Assembly: GCA_021775595.1 (NCBI GenBank)
Contig: JAJFHN010000058.1
Coordinates: 1-59,125, forward strand
DNA length: 59,125 nucleotides
Source of the DNA: Hyphomicrobiales bacterium
GTDB lineage: Bacteria > Pseudomonadota > Alphaproteobacteria > Rhizobiales > Methyloligellaceae
Direction of reading: 5' to 3'
Shown: positions 34,452 through 44,338 of the stretch, in pieces
Position numbering within the stretch: position 1 is the stretch's first letter
How the letters are laid out: the number at the start of each line of letters is the position of its first letter
Made by a program: the position numbers and the translations under genes
Notes under the pieces: model-generated
Database searches by the model: none
The model's input: the letters and a program-made list of their open reading frames with translations, nothing else
What the model was told of the DNA's origin: nothing

Positions 34452-35039
34452 TTATTTCACGACCATATAAAAGACGGCCCACGGCCAGCGCATTTCTTCT
34501 TGTTCTCCGACCCGGGTAGTGGATTTTGGCGCGTGCAACAGCCAAAGCGGTCCCTGATCGCCAATGGCCAACGGTCTTCCATCTACCGCAGTCGCGACGA
34601 TCCAGTCATGCGAATCCAGTTCAGGCGCCTTAATGTCCACAGCAAACCCGTCGAGCCCCAACACCTTCAACGCGTTGACCTTGCGCGCACCGGCAGCCTC
34701 GAGCACCGCGCTCAGACGGGGCCCCGTAAACTTGCTCATTTTGTTGAGTTGGGGCGGTTTTGCCTCCACCGAACCTTGAGGCAGCGCCGCCAGCATCTGC
34801 AGGTCAAATTGCATGGCTTCATTGAAAGTAATCTCGTGGAATTTCATAAAAGTATCGCGGCGGTCATCATAGGCGGGGCGATTCCAATTTCCGATATCGC
34901 CCGCAACCGTGAGAACGACAGCGCCCTTGGCGGCGCCGACCTGGGCTGCCTGTGCGGCCATTGAAAGTCCGATTGAGATCACGAACAGCCCGGTGGCTAT
35001 CATGCCCGCCATTTTCGATCTCAGCGATGGTGCCCGCAT
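34452..35039 (-). CDS. Exported molybdopterin-binding-fold protein (SUOX-like, stand-alone)
   Basis: A 195-residue exported protein with signal peptide (core about 12-28, cut near AAQA). The body resembles the oxidoreductase molybdopterin-binding domain in short form: VLTVAGDIGNWNRP, FTGPRLSAVLEAAGA, LGLDGFAVDIKAPEL and GDQGPLWLLHAP. The conserved molybdenum-ligand cysteine of sulfite oxidases is not seen; only the fold is suggested. The gene is on the same strand as petC but lies beyond a strong terminator, so it is transcribed separately. Confidence 0.65.
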   Translation of the reverse strand: MRAPSLRSKMAGMIATGLFVISIGLSMAAQAAQVGAAKGAVVLTVAGDIGNWNRPAYDDRRDTFMKFHEITFNEAMQFDLQMLAALPQGSVEAKPPQLNKMSKFTGPRLSAVLEAAGARKVNALKVLGLDGFAVDIKAPELDSHDWIVATAVDGRPLAIGDQGPLWLLHAPKSTTRVGEQEEMRWPWAVFYMVVK

Positions 35040-35096
35040 GACGACTTCCCTGTGCCCGAACGCTTGCCCGCGGCCATTTGAGCTGAAATAGGCACA

Positions 35097-35124
35097 ATAA
35101 AAAAGGGCCCGTCAGGGCCCTTAA
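35097..35124 (-). terminator. Intrinsic terminator of the petABC operon
   Basis: On the minus strand, AAGGGCCC-TGAC-GGGCCCTT forms an 8-bp perfect stem with a 4-base loop, followed directly by a TTTT-rich tract (A-run at 35097-35104 on the plus strand). It lies 24 bases after the petC stop and is a textbook rho-independent terminator. Confidence 0.88.
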
Positions 35125-35147
35125 AGCATTGCGCCGCGAGGCAACCC

Positions 35148-35966
35148 TCAATGGGCGCCTCTGCTCCATACCCGACGCTTTGCAACATAGAGCAGACCCG
35201 CCACGATGATGAGGTAAATCATCACGCGAAATCCAACCCTGTGGCGCTCTTCCAACTTCGGTTCCGCCGCCCACATCATGAACGCGGTGACGTCCTTGGC
35301 GTAGTTGTCGATCGTTGGCGGCGTGCCGTCGGTGTATTCGATAGAATCGTCAAACAATGGCGGGGGCATTGCGATCTGATGGCCCGCAAAGGCGGTGTTG
35401 TAGTACATGCCCTCTGCCATCGAAACGTCAGCCGGCGCGTCGGCATATCCGGTCAACATGGAGTAGAGATAGTTGACGCCGTCGGGACGCGCCTTGGCCA
35501 TCAAAGAGAGATCGGGCGGCAGGGCTCCGTTGTTTGCAACGCGGGCCTCTTGGTCGTTTTGAAAGGGCGATACGAAGGCATCGGAGAGACGGCCCGGACG
35601 CATATACATCTCGCCCTGATCATCGGGTCCGTCCTCGACCTCAACACTTGCGGCCACAACCTTCGCGGCCGCCTCCGGAAATTCCGGTCCTCCCGCTTCG
35701 CTCAGATTGCGGTAATGCAGATAGTGCATGCCATGACACGAGGCGCAGACTTCCTGATAGACCAAGAAGCCGCGCTGCAGCTGCGCCCTATCGTAAATGC
35801 CAAACGGTCCGGTGAACGACCACGCTTCTTTTCTGATGATTTGATCGTCTTCGGCCGCGCGCAGTGGCGCCGCGAGGGCAAGCAGAGCAATCACAAGCAC
35901 TCCAGCAATTTGCGCCGTCCGCCAGCGCGCCAGAGTATCAAGGGAGTCCATGAGCGCGATCCTCAT
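35148..35966 (-). CDS. petC: Cytochrome c1 of the bc1 complex
   Basis: The c-type heme subunit of ubiquinol-cytochrome c reductase, exported and C-terminally anchored. The heme motif CASCH is at 74-78, with the sixth-ligand Met in [12 protein letters not shown]. Other c1-typical runs are [18 protein letters not shown] and [15 protein letters not shown]. The signal sequence is at about 18-37 and the C-terminal helix at about 246-264. The ATG overlaps the petB stop (ATGA). 272 residues. Confidence 0.96.
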   Translation of the reverse strand: MRIALMDSLDTLARWRTAQIAGVLVIALLALAAPLRAAEDDQIIRKEAWSFTGPFGIYDRAQLQRGFLVYQEVCASCHGMHYLHYRNLSEAGGPEFPEAAAKVVAASVEVEDGPDDQGEMYMRPGRLSDAFVSPFQNDQEARVANNGALPPDLSLMAKARPDGVNYLYSMLTGYADAPADVSMAEGMYYNTAFAGHQIAMPPPLFDDSIEYTDGTPPTIDNYAKDVTAFMMWAAEPKLEERHRVGFRVMIYLIIVAGLLYVAKRRVWSRGAH

Positions 35967-37264
35967 CTTTTTTCCGGTGCAGCGGGCGCTCCCGCGGGCG
36001 CACCGCCCTCCAACGCCGCACGTCGGCGTCTCTCTTTGCTCATGATGTCTTCGGTAATGCTGCCCGGCATCTGCGTCGGCGTCTCAATTCTGCCAACGAC
36101 GGGCAGGACCACCAAAAAGAAAGCGAAGTAGTAGAACGTGCCGAGGCGAGCCGACAGCAGATAAATCCCATCCGGCGGCATCGCGCCAAGATATCCCAAC
36201 GCAACACAGGTAACGACGAACGCCCAGAAAAACAGCTTGAGCATAGGCCGGTAACGCAGCGAGCGGATCGGTGAAGAGTCCAGCCACGGCACAACGAATA
36301 GCACCATGATGGCGCCAAACATTGCAATGACGCCAAACAGCTTGCTCGGGATGGCTCTCAAGATCGCGTAAAAGGGCAGGAAATACCACTCGGGCACGAT
36401 ATGGGTCGGCGTTACCAGCGGATCGGCCGGAATATAATTGTCGCTGTGCCCCAAATAGTTCGGCGCATAGAAGACAAAGGCCGCAAAAACGATCGCAAAT
36501 ACCGCAAGCGCAAAGCCATCCTTGATCGTGTAATAGGGATGGAACGGCATCGCCTCGCTGCTGCGCTTTACATCGATGCCCGTCGGATTGTTGTTGCCTG
36601 GCACATGCAGCGCCCAAATGTGCAGAATGACGACGCCAGCAATCATGAAGGGCAGCAGATAGTGCAGGCTGAACAATCTGTTGAGTGTCGGATTGCCGAC
36701 GGAGAAGCCGCCCCAAACCCACTGAACGATCCTGGTTCCCAGACCTGGAATAACGGAATCGAACGAACTGAACAGATTGGTGATCACCGTCACCGCCCAA
36801 AAACTCATCTGACCCCAAGGCAGTGAATAGCCCATGAAGGAAGTGGCTATCATCAGCAGCAAAATGACGACGCCCAAGATCCACAAAATCTCGCGCGGCG
36901 CCTTGTAAGAGCCGTAGTAAAGCCCGCGAAACATGTGCAGGTAAGCGGCGGCAAAAAACATCGAGGCGCCGACGGCATGGGTGTAGCGGATCAACCACCC
37001 CCAGTTCACGTTGCGCATAATGTGCTCAATGCTTTCGAAGGCCATGGATTCGTTGGCCACGTAATGCATCGCCAGCACGATGCCGGTCATCATCTGCGCA
37101 ATCAGGCAAAAAATCAGAATGCCGCCGAAGGTCCACCAATAATTGAGATTCCGCGGCGTCGGAAAATCAATGAATTGATCCTTCATCAAGCGAACCACAG
37201 GCAATCGCTCATCGAGCCACTTCTCGAAAGCAGATTGCGGTACGTAGTTTGATTTATGGGCCAT
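35963..37264 (-). CDS. petB: Cytochrome b of the bc1 complex
   Basis: Eight-helix diheme cytochrome b, 433 residues. It carries the Qo-site motif PEWY (in [15 protein letters not shown]) and the heme-ligand His pairs in helices B and [11 protein letters not shown] and [20 protein letters not shown] are conserved. The C-terminal tail is Arg/Ala-rich (KERRRRAAL). ATG 37264 lies 8 bases after petA; the frame extends into petA but without a sensible N-terminus. Confidence 0.97.
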   Translation of the reverse strand: MAHKSNYVPQSAFEKWLDERLPVVRLMKDQFIDFPTPRNLNYWWTFGGILIFCLIAQMMTGIVLAMHYVANESMAFESIEHIMRNVNWGWLIRYTHAVGASMFFAAAYLHMFRGLYYGSYKAPREILWILGVVILLLMIATSFMGYSLPWGQMSFWAVTVITNLFSSFDSVIPGLGTRIVQWVWGGFSVGNPTLNRLFSLHYLLPFMIAGVVILHIWALHVPGNNNPTGIDVKRSSEAMPFHPYYTIKDGFALAVFAIVFAAFVFYAPNYLGHSDNYIPADPLVTPTHIVPEWYFLPFYAILRAIPSKLFGVIAMFGAIMVLFVVPWLDSSPIRSLRYRPMLKLFFWAFVVTCVALGYLGAMPPDGIYLLSARLGTFYYFAFFLVVLPVVGRIETPTQMPGSITEDIMSKERRRRAALEGGAPAGAPAAPEKR

Positions 37265-37272
37265 GGTGCGTG

Positions 37273-37863
37273 TCAGCCGATCTTGATTCTGGTGTCCGTC
37301 AGGAACTTGTATGGGGGCACTTCCATGTTGCGCGGGGCTGGGCCCCGGCGAATACGGCCTGCGGTGTCGTAGTGAGAACCGTGGCAGGGGCAAAACCAGC
37401 CGCCGAACTCACCCTTCGTATCGCCGACACGTTGTCCCCTTGGAATGCAGCCCAAATGCGTGCAAATGCCGATAATGACGAGCCAATTCTCATGCCCTTC
37501 GCCCGCGCGATTGCGATCCACTGCGGGCGCATCTTCGGCAAGATTTAGGTTGCGGGCGAACCGGTCTGGCAGCGCGCTGATTTGCGTCACATCCGCTGCT
37601 TGGATTTCTTCCTCAGCCCGATGCCGAATAAAGATGGGCTTGCCGCGCCACATGATGGTGATTGCCTGACCGACATCGATTGGCGCCAGATCGATCTCAA
37701 CGCTGCCCAATGCAAGCGCCGAGGCATCTGGATTCATTTGATCAAGCATCGGCCAGACCAGCGGTCCCAAGCCGATTGCCGCAAACGCCCCTGCCGCAAC
37801 AGTGATGAAATCCCGGCGACCGGTGTCATCCACCGCATCGACAGTGCTGTTGGAGTTCGCCAC
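37273..37863 (-). CDS. petA: Rieske iron-sulfur protein of the bc1 complex
   Basis: Rieske 2Fe-2S subunit, 196 residues. An RRDFI twin-arginine motif at 16-20 precedes the N-terminal helix, so it is a Tat substrate that stays anchored. The cluster ligands are in ICTHLGCIP and CPCHGSHYD. The start is a GTG at 37863 with GGAGG nine bases upstream; a further upstream GTG at 37905 has no site. First gene of petA-petB-petC. Confidence 0.94.
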   Translation of the reverse strand: MANSNSTVDAVDDTGRRDFITVAAGAFAAIGLGPLVWPMLDQMNPDASALALGSVEIDLAPIDVGQAITIMWRGKPIFIRHRAEEEIQAADVTQISALPDRFARNLNLAEDAPAVDRNRAGEGHENWLVIIGICTHLGCIPRGQRVGDTKGEFGGWFCPCHGSHYDTAGRIRRGPAPRNMEVPPYKFLTDTRIKIG

Positions 37864-38219
37864 TCTCTTAGTCCTCCATCTGGGCCTCGGGCAACGGAGA
37901 CTCACCCTTACGGCAACGCCTTATCACGCCACCAGCCGGACCGCCGCCGGCGCAACATCAATTCCGGACGTTAACTCCCAGGAACCCGCATCCTTGTTGT
38001 TCGAAACGGACCTTTGCGATCGCCTATCCACCAGAGGCGTCTCTGCACAAAATTCCGACCCGCGACTCGAACAGGACGTCTTCATCGGACTGCCTTTTTG
38101 CATCGTTAGGAGTGAATGTCCAGACGCCAAACCCGTGATAATTTGGCGCATCTCGGCCAGATGAGTGCAACCGTCTGTCCCCGCAAGACACGCCAACAGC
38201 CACGATTCCAGGCCACACC
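37864..38219 (+). other. Intergenic region between divergent petABC and trmL
   Basis: 356 bases with no convincing gene. It must contain the promoters for petA (leftward) and trmL-hemF (rightward), but I see no pair of strong -35/-10 boxes. A 90-codon frame on the minus strand lacks a ribosome site and looks incidental. Co-divergence of a bc1 operon and aerobic heme synthesis suggests a shared oxygen- or heme-related control site, unproven. Confidence 0.5.
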
Positions 38220-38684
38220 ATGCAGATTGCCCTCTACGAACCAGACATTCCGCAAAACGCGGGCAATATCATACGAACCGCCACGTGCCTGGCCGTGCCT
38301 GTTCACCTCATCGAGCCGGCGGGGTTCGATGCTTCAGACCGCGCCTTGAAGCGAGCGGGTCTCGACTACCTGAACCACGCACAAATCACGCGACATGAAT
38401 CGTTCGTGGCGTTCGAGGCTTGGCGCAAACACCAGGGCGAGCGGCTGATATTGCTCAGCACCCACGCCTCCCAGTGCTATACGGATTTTGCTTTCAGCGG
38501 CGGTGACGTTGTGATGTTGGGGCGGGAAAGCGCGGGCGCACCAGAGCACGTGCATGCTGCAGCCGATGCCCGTCTGGTAATTCCCCTGGCGGGGAACTTG
38601 CGTTCGATCAATGTTGCTGCCGCCGCAGCCATGGTATTGGGCGAAGCACTGCGCCAAACAGAGCAATTTCCGGGTAAGGAATAA
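38220..38684 (+). CDS. trmL: tRNA (cytidine/uridine-34 2'-O)-methyltransferase
   Basis: SPOUT-family methylase of the tRNA wobble position in Leu tRNAs. The trefoil-knot SAM motifs are LGRESAGAPEHVH (about 101-113) and IPLAGNLRSINVAAAAAMVL. ALYEPDIPQNAGNIIRTA marks the N-terminus. 154 residues is standard. hemF starts right after the stop with no gap, so the two are co-transcribed. Confidence 0.94.
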   Translation: MQIALYEPDIPQNAGNIIRTATCLAVPVHLIEPAGFDASDRALKRAGLDYLNHAQITRHESFVAFEAWRKHQGERLILLSTHASQCYTDFAFSGGDVVMLGRESAGAPEHVHAAADARLVIPLAGNLRSINVAAAAAMVLGEALRQTEQFPGKE

Positions 38685-39605
38685 ATGAGTACGGTTTCCG
38701 AGGATCAGCCGCTGAGCGGCGACGAATTTATGCGGACTGCCGCCAAACGCGACACGGCGAAAGCATGGTTTGAGCAATTGCGGGACGATATCTGCGATGC
38801 GTTCGAAACCCTTGAGGATGAGCTCAGCGGTCCGCTATCCGACAATCCCGAGGGGCGCTTTGTGCGCACGCCGTGGAATCGCAAGGACCACACGGGCAGC
38901 GACGGCGGCGGTGGTGTTATGTCGATGATGACAGGCCGGGTCTTCGAGAAGGTCGGCGTTCATACATCCGCCGTTTACGGCGAATTCGCGCCCGAGTTCC
39001 GTAAAGAAATTCCGGGCGCCGAAGACGATCCGCGTTTTTGGGCCTCTGGAATTTCACTCATTGCCCACACGCAAAATCCGAACGTTCCCGCCGTTCATAT
39101 GAACACCCGTTTCGTAGTCACGTCGAAATCCTGGTTCGGTGGCGGCGCCGATCTGACGCCAATGCTCGATGCGCGCCGCAGCCAGGACGACGCCGACACG
39201 CGGGCCTTCCACGCGGCAATGGCTGGTGCTTGCGCAGGCCATGAACAAGCCGACTATGAGCACTATAAGGAGTGGTGCGACGATTATTTCACTCTGAAAC
39301 ACCGGGGTGAAATGCGCGGCGTGGGTGGAATATTTTATGACAATCTCAACTCCGACGACTGGCAGGCAGACTTCGAGTTTACCCAGGATGTTGGGCGCGC
39401 TTTTTTGAAGATTTATCCCGAATTGGTGGCGCGCAATATGAACGAGCCATGGACCGACGAGATGCGCGAAGAGCAGCTCATACGGCGGGGGCGCTATGTC
39501 GAATTTAATTTGTTGTATGATCGCGGAACACGTTTCGGGCTGATGACGGGCGGCAATGTCGACTCGATCTTGTCTTCAATGCCCCCTGTCGTTAAATGGC
39601 CCTAG
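38685..39605 (+). CDS. hemF: Oxygen-dependent coproporphyrinogen III oxidase
   Basis: Aerobic heme pathway enzyme making protoporphyrinogen IX. Seen are [34 protein letters not shown]-like [17 protein letters not shown], and the C-terminal [13 protein letters not shown] with [13 protein letters not shown]. 306 residues is typical. It follows trmL directly; divergent petABC also serves aerobic respiration. Confidence 0.96.
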   Translation: MSTVSEDQPLSGDEFMRTAAKRDTAKAWFEQLRDDICDAFETLEDELSGPLSDNPEGRFVRTPWNRKDHTGSDGGGGVMSMMTGRVFEKVGVHTSAVYGEFAPEFRKEIPGAEDDPRFWASGISLIAHTQNPNVPAVHMNTRFVVTSKSWFGGGADLTPMLDARRSQDDADTRAFHAAMAGACAGHEQADYEHYKEWCDDYFTLKHRGEMRGVGGIFYDNLNSDDWQADFEFTQDVGRAFLKIYPELVARNMNEPWTDEMREEQLIRRGRYVEFNLLYDRGTRFGLMTGGNVDSILSSMPPVVKWP

Positions 39606-39679
39606 ACCGGCCGCACACTAGCGCGTAATTGATTGGGCAATTGAGCCAGATCAAGGGGATCAGATTGCGGTCCCCCATC

Positions 39680-40639
39680 ATGGCGCTGTATAATTTGCAG
39701 AAGCAGGACTGGCGCAATTCGAACATGCGCGCCCAAACCAACGGTGATCAGATGACTGCAACGACCGCCACAACAACCGAAGTGGCTGACCGCGACGCCC
39801 AAAAACTGATCAAACCCTTCTTGGGAGCGCTGGCCTGGCCGTCGGTGTTTTTCGGACTCGGCTGCATCATCGGATTCGCGACCGTTACTACGCTAGCGGT
39901 AATGGGCGTCATTCCACTTTGGGCTGGGCTGGTGTTGAACACGCTCATTCTGTACGCGACACAAACACCGCTGCACGAAGCCTGTCACGGCAACATCGCC
40001 GGACGCGAATCCGGCTGGATGTGGCTCAACCACCTGATTGGCTTTATTTGCGGCGCGATGCTGTTGCACGAATACAAGGCGTTCCGGGCGCTGCATTTGA
40101 TGCATCACCGCGATACCAACGACGCGGAATTCGACCCCGACCACTGGGTCAAGGTCAAGAACCCCTTCCGGGTGCTGGTTCGCTGTCTGACCATCGTGCC
40201 CTATTACAACCGGTTCTTCTTCGAGCAAGTGGCGCTCAAACCGGAAGCCTCGGGCAACAAAGAAACGGCGATGCACGTGATCGCCACATATTGGGGGCTC
40301 TACACGATTGCCTTTTGGCTGAGCGTGATGGGCTATTGGCGCGAGGTTCTGGCGCTGTGGTTTGTACCGCACATCCTGGCCAGCGCGCTGATCATCTATT
40401 TCTTCGCCTATCTGGTTCACCAGCCCCACGACGCCACCGAACGCTATCGCGACACCAATATTTTCCGAATGTCAGGACCGTTTGCGCCAATCTTCAACTG
40501 GCTCTACTGCTTCCAAAATTACCACCTCATTCATCACCTCTATCCTCGGATCCCGTTCTATCTCTATCCGCAGGCCTTCAAAGAGGTGCGGCCAATTTTG
40601 GAGCGTCAAGGCGCGCATATCAGCGAAATCGGCCACTAA
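39680..40639 (+). CDS. Membrane fatty acid desaturase / carotene hydroxylase-type protein
   Basis: An integral membrane diiron enzyme with three His boxes: HEACH, HLMHH, and HLIHH near the C-terminus, plus HQPHD. Four or so hydrophobic helices lie between. This pattern is shared by acyl-lipid desaturases and beta-carotene hydroxylases; the short loop spacing and FRALHLMHH resemble the latter, and the substrate is not decided. The start is uncertain: ATGs at 39680, 39725 and 39752 are in frame and none has a strong ribosome site. Confidence 0.8.
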   Translation: MALYNLQKQDWRNSNMRAQTNGDQMTATTATTTEVADRDAQKLIKPFLGALAWPSVFFGLGCIIGFATVTTLAVMGVIPLWAGLVLNTLILYATQTPLHEACHGNIAGRESGWMWLNHLIGFICGAMLLHEYKAFRALHLMHHRDTNDAEFDPDHWVKVKNPFRVLVRCLTIVPYYNRFFFEQVALKPEASGNKETAMHVIATYWGLYTIAFWLSVMGYWREVLALWFVPHILASALIIYFFAYLVHQPHDATERYRDTNIFRMSGPFAPIFNWLYCFQNYHLIHHLYPRIPFYLYPQAFKEVRPILERQGAHISEIGH

Positions 40640-40695
40640 GCAGGAACTTCTGGGTACTTTACCGCCCGCTAAGACTTCGGTCCTAAACTTGTGGA

Positions 40696-41127
40696 ATGAT
40701 CACATCAGATCGAGATGATTCTGCTGGACTTGCGACGCGTCCGCTCTCTTTGGCAGCGGCCACGCTGGCGGCGCTTGTGGCCTATTCAGACGCATCGGCC
40801 GCGATCGAAATCGAAGCCGAACAGGAAGCCCGCGTCGGCAAAATGTTGATTTTGAAACTTCCTGGCAACAGGAAGGCCGGGTACCGCTGGCACCTTAATG
40901 AGGAAAAGAGCCGCGGGCTCGATCTCGTCGATGTCGACCAGATTGCTTGGACAATTCCCAACGACGACAATGTGCGTTCGATGTTCTTCCGCAATCACAG
41001 CGTTCTTAGCATCCGGATCATGCCGCAGGCGGCGGGCGAGGCCAATTTGGCGTTCGATTATTTCCGGCTGTGGGGCAATAAGCCCTTCGTCAAGACTCAC
41101 ATGGTACGCGTGACGATCAGTCCCTGA
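40696..41127 (+). CDS. Chagasin-like (I42) cysteine-protease inhibitor family protein
   Basis: A 143-residue protein with an N-terminal hydrophobic export segment (about 16-36). The later part follows the chagasin plan: KAGYRWHL in place of the GNPTTGY/F-W loop, PQAAGEANLAFDYFRLW with an aromatic-Trp loop like RPW, and a strand-rich end. The full inhibitor triad is only partly kept, so activity is open. It stands alone between the desaturase and a convergent small membrane gene. Confidence 0.6.
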   Translation: MITSDRDDSAGLATRPLSLAAATLAALVAYSDASAAIEIEAEQEARVGKMLILKLPGNRKAGYRWHLNEEKSRGLDLVDVDQIAWTIPNDDNVRSMFFRNHSVLSIRIMPQAAGEANLAFDYFRLWGNKPFVKTHMVRVTISP

Positions 41128-41132
41128 TCGCG

Positions 41133-41372
41133 TCAGCGCGACCGGTTCTTAAATATCCGATCCCAGAAATACAAAACGGCATAATCGCAGATTGCCGACA
41201 GCAAGAAGATGATGGCGATGATTTCGGCCAAGTCCTCGTCAAATCCCAACGGCACGGCAAAGACATAAATCAGCAGGCCGGCCAGCACACTAACAAGCGC
41301 AACAACGGCGAACACGACGCGGACATTTCGTCCGGATGCGTCTTTTTGGGATTGTGGCGGCGTTTGACTCAT
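41133..41372 (-). CDS. Small two-helix membrane protein
   Basis: A 79-residue product with two hydrophobic helices (about 19-42 and 48-68), a polar N-terminus and a basic end (FKNRSR). It overlaps the cca stop by 4 bases (ATGA), so it is translated with cca. No family is recognised with confidence. It ends 5 bases from the convergent chagasin-like gene. Confidence 0.6.
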   Translation of the reverse strand: MSQTPPQSQKDASGRNVRVVFAVVALVSVLAGLLIYVFAVPLGFDEDLAEIIAIIFLLSAICDYAVLYFWDRIFKNRSR

Positions 41373-42649
41373 GTCTGCTCTCCACTCTCGCTATGGCCGT
41401 TCGCTGCTATCATCGCGGCCGCGCGCGCCAATAGAGCATCGCGACCGTCGGCGAAATCCCGCGCAAGCCACTCCCGTTCGAGCGCGGCCAACAGCTCGCC
41501 GACACGCGGCCCCTTGGCCACGCCGATCTCCGCCAGATCATTACCTGAAACAGGAAATACGGGGGCCTGCCAGCGCCCGGTAAGTTCATTTGCCGACCGC
41601 CAGATTCTCCTTTCGGCCCGATCGTGCGATTGGGACATCGCGAGCAGGCAGGCATCGCGCGCGCCCGCGGCACCGAGCCGGTAGATCATGGCTTTGGCTT
41701 GCTGCTCATTGCTTGGGCAAGCAAGCCCTTGGATGGAGAGCAGAGCTTTCAAGCGTTTTGTCTCGGCATTCGAAAGTCTAAGTTTCGCGCTCAACCGCTT
41801 CACGTCCTCGCCCACCAAAACGCTTAACGCAAACAATCTGCGAATTGCATCAGCGCGCGCAGCCAGATCGGCCTCTACTTCGACCAGCCGCCGCAGGCGC
41901 AAAGGGAGCGCGACACCACCAAGAACGCGGAGGAGTAGGCTGTTCTCATGCATGGCCTCGCACGCCTCAACAGCCCCATGTGCTGCGAGAACAAGCAACA
42001 ATTCGGACCGCACACGTTCGCCCGAGAGCTGGTCTAGCCCAGCTCGCTCGCGCACGCATGCGCGCAATCCTTTTTGGCAGTAAGGCAGCGCGCCAAACAC
42101 GGCGTTGAAGCGAAAGAAGCGCAGGATGCGCAGATAATCCTCGCGAATACGCTCTGCCGCATCGCCGATGAAGCGAACCCTGCGTGCATGTAAATCAGCC
42201 AACCCATCCAAAGGATCATAGAGCGTGCCATCGGAATTGGCATATAGCGCGTTGATCGTGAAATCCCGACGCTTGGCGTCTTCCAACCAATCAAGCGTGA
42301 AAGCCACCGTTGCATGACGACCATGGGTTTCAACGTCGCAACGCAGCGTTGTTACTTCGAAGGACCGCTTGCCGGCGATCAGCGTAACAGTGCCGTGTTC
42401 GAGTCCGGTGGGAACGGTCTTAAGGCCGGCCTCAGCAGCCAAATCGATCACGTCTTGTGGAGTCGCTGTGGTGGCCAAATCGACGTCGCCGACCGGTTCG
42501 CCCATCAGTGTGTCGCGCACGGCTCCCCCAACCGCACGGGTCACCACGCCTTGGCGCGCGAGTGCCGCAAATACGGTTTGGGTTTCAGGCCAGGCCAGCC
42601 ATTTGGCACCAGCGACGGATTGGATTTTCTCGGATTTGGGCGACGTCAC
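41369..42649 (-). CDS. cca: CCA tRNA nucleotidyltransferase / poly(A) polymerase family
   Basis: Adds or repairs the 3' CCA end of tRNAs. The nucleotidyltransferase signature VGGAVRDTLMG with DVDLATTATP supplies the metal-binding Asp pair; RRDFTINALY follows, then GLADLHARRVRFIGDA and REDYLRILRFFRF. About 426 residues. A GTG at 42649 is chosen since GAGAGGA precedes it; an upstream GTG at 42676 has no site. It is third in a close minus-strand run: DUF1285, CoA-NUDIX, DUF6111, cca. Confidence 0.93.
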   Translation of the reverse strand: MTSPKSEKIQSVAGAKWLAWPETQTVFAALARQGVVTRAVGGAVRDTLMGEPVGDVDLATTATPQDVIDLAAEAGLKTVPTGLEHGTVTLIAGKRSFEVTTLRCDVETHGRHATVAFTLDWLEDAKRRDFTINALYANSDGTLYDPLDGLADLHARRVRFIGDAAERIREDYLRILRFFRFNAVFGALPYCQKGLRACVRERAGLDQLSGERVRSELLLVLAAHGAVEACEAMHENSLLLRVLGGVALPLRLRRLVEVEADLAARADAIRRLFALSVLVGEDVKRLSAKLRLSNAETKRLKALLSIQGLACPSNEQQAKAMIYRLGAAGARDACLLAMSQSHDRAERRIWRSANELTGRWQAPVFPVSGNDLAEIGVAKGPRVGELLAALEREWLARDFADGRDALLARAAAMIAANGHSESGEQT

Positions 42650-42678
42650 CGTTGTTGTCCTCTCGACGAGGCGCACGC

Positions 42679-42942
42679 CTATTCGATGCGGCCGGGCTGA
42701 ATCACGCCGTTCTCGAGCCGCGGCGAAATGTATTTGCCGTCAGGATCGCCCCCGCTGAACGATACGAGCGTGACCATGGCAGCCACCACCAGCAGGGTGC
42801 TGGTGCCCAGCAACCACAGCAGCGGCACTTCACTCCAATAATTCAATTTGCCGGAGTCTTTGCGCATCAAATAAAAATAGGCGCCGTAGACAACAAACGG
42901 CAGCAGAAACATCAGGGCGTTTATGAAGAGAATTCGGAGCAT
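42679..42942 (-). CDS. DUF6111-type small membrane protein
   Basis: An 87-residue protein with two hydrophobic helices (about 3-24 and 38-60) and a short hydrophilic end. Size, position between the CoA-NUDIX gene and cca, and composition fit the small alphaproteobacterial family DUF6111. The ATG at 42942 shares one base with the NUDIX stop (TGATG), favouring it over a start at 42957. Function unknown. Confidence 0.7.
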   Translation of the reverse strand: MLRILFINALMFLLPFVVYGAYFYLMRKDSGKLNYWSEVPLLWLLGTSTLLVVAAMVTLVSFSGGDPDGKYISPRLENGVIQPGRIE

Positions 42943-43607
42943 CAGCTGTAGAGCCACTCATAAAGGTTGTGCAAAATTCCGGCCGTCGCTCCCCATATAT
43001 AGCGGTCACCATAGGGCATCGCATAGTAGAAGCGTTCGCGGCCTTCAAACTCAAACGAATGTATGTGGTGATTCTCCTGGCTCATCAGGAAGCGTAACGG
43101 CACTTCGAAGGCGTCGGCTACCTCGGATGCATCCAAGACAAGTTTCATTTCAGGCGATACAAGCGCCACCAGCGGCGCCACGCGAAAATTGGTAACTGTC
43201 TGATAAATATCAAGAAAGCCGACAGGATTCACGAGTCCGGGATCGAGCCCAATTTCTTCACGCGCTTCACGCAACGCGGTATGCATCGGTTCGGCGTCGG
43301 ACGAATCCATCTTTCCGCCGGGAAACGCGATCTGACCGGCGTGTGCGCTCAAATGCTTGGTCCGCTCAGTCAACAAGATGGTTGCCTCGGGCTGACGGTC
43401 GATGATCGGCACGAGAACGGCGGCTGCACGAGTTTGGGCGTCGTGACGGGCTGGGCCTAGCTCGGGATTGAGCCGTAAATCGCTATACCTGACCGGCCCA
43501 TCCATGGCGACGTGCTTCACGTCATCGGTCGCCAACAGGATGCCGGCCGCCCGTCGGCACAGTTCTTCTGCGGAATAAGATGCGGTTTCGCCCGACGGTG
43601 CATTCAT
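42942..43607 (-). CDS. CoA pyrophosphatase-type NUDIX hydrolase
   Basis: A 221-residue NUDIX of the CoA diphosphatase group (NudL/UPF0035). The CoA/Nudix signature spans IAFPGGKMDSSDAEPMHTAL then REAREEIGL, and LTERTKHLSAHAGQ lies before it. The ATG at 43607 overlaps the DUF1285 stop by 4 bases. It heads a unit with DUF6111 and cca. Confidence 0.9.
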   Translation of the reverse strand: MNAPSGETASYSAEELCRRAAGILLATDDVKHVAMDGPVRYSDLRLNPELGPARHDAQTRAAAVLVPIIDRQPEATILLTERTKHLSAHAGQIAFPGGKMDSSDAEPMHTALREAREEIGLDPGLVNPVGFLDIYQTVTNFRVAPLVALVSPEMKLVLDASEVADAFEVPLRFLMSQENHHIHSFEFEGRERFYYAMPYGDRYIWGATAGILHNLYEWLYS

Positions 43608-44215
43608 CGTGAAAGCTCCAATGCGCTGGCGGGCGCGATGGAGAAAAACGTTGCGTTGCTCCAGACGCCCAGCATTTCCTGGCCGTCCACCTCTTCGCAA
43701 ACCGCGCGTTCGATCAGATCAAACGCCAAGGCGCGGCTCAGCAAAGCCTCCAGGCGGCCCCGCACCAACACATAAGGTTTGAGGGCGTCTTCTGGTGGCT
43801 GCACCAGAAACCGCAATGGATGGTCGCGATCGACCTCAACCCAGTCGTCCAGAGTCGTGCGCAAGACAATGCGCTGCTTGTGCCCTTCGCCGGCAACGGC
43901 CATCTCGACGGCCAGAAACGGGGCATCGGCCACACTGACGCTGATTTTTTCGACTGGCGTAACCAGATAGTGGCATCCGTCTTCGTCGCGCCGTAGCACG
44001 CTGGAAAAGAGTTTGACCAACCGGCCTCTATGGATCGGACTGTCTCCGACATACCAAGCGCCGTCGCCCGCGATCCGTAGACCTATGTCACCACAATGGA
44101 ACGGGTTCCAGAGATGAACGGGCGGAAGCCCCTCGGCCGCAGCCTCGTTGATATCATCAGCCAAACTTTGCAGCGGACTGGTGTCTGATTGCTCTGATGA
44201 CGGCGAGGCGCCCAT
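43604..44215 (-). CDS. DUF1285 family protein
   Basis: A 203-residue protein with the family pattern LPPVHLWNPFHCGDIGLRI, a YVLVRGRLEALLSRALAF segment and a Trp-containing C-terminus. DUF1285 structures exist but no function is firmly known. The start is uncertain; ATG 44215 is used and ATG 44257 is possible. It is coupled to the CoA-NUDIX gene and divergent from the MoxR operon. Confidence 0.8.
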   Translation of the reverse strand: MGASPSSEQSDTSPLQSLADDINEAAAEGLPPVHLWNPFHCGDIGLRIAGDGAWYVGDSPIHRGRLVKLFSSVLRRDEDGCHYLVTPVEKISVSVADAPFLAVEMAVAGEGHKQRIVLRTTLDDWVEVDRDHPLRFLVQPPEDALKPYVLVRGRLEALLSRALAFDLIERAVCEEVDGQEMLGVWSNATFFSIAPASALELSR

Positions 44216-44338
44216 GCCAACCCGATGGTAACGTGCTGATCTTGCCCGCGATGACATTCTGAAATTGCGTCACGCGATTGTGAGTGATTTTGGCTTCAGA
44301 GTGTTCCCGAACCGAAATTTACGGCTATATTCATCACC

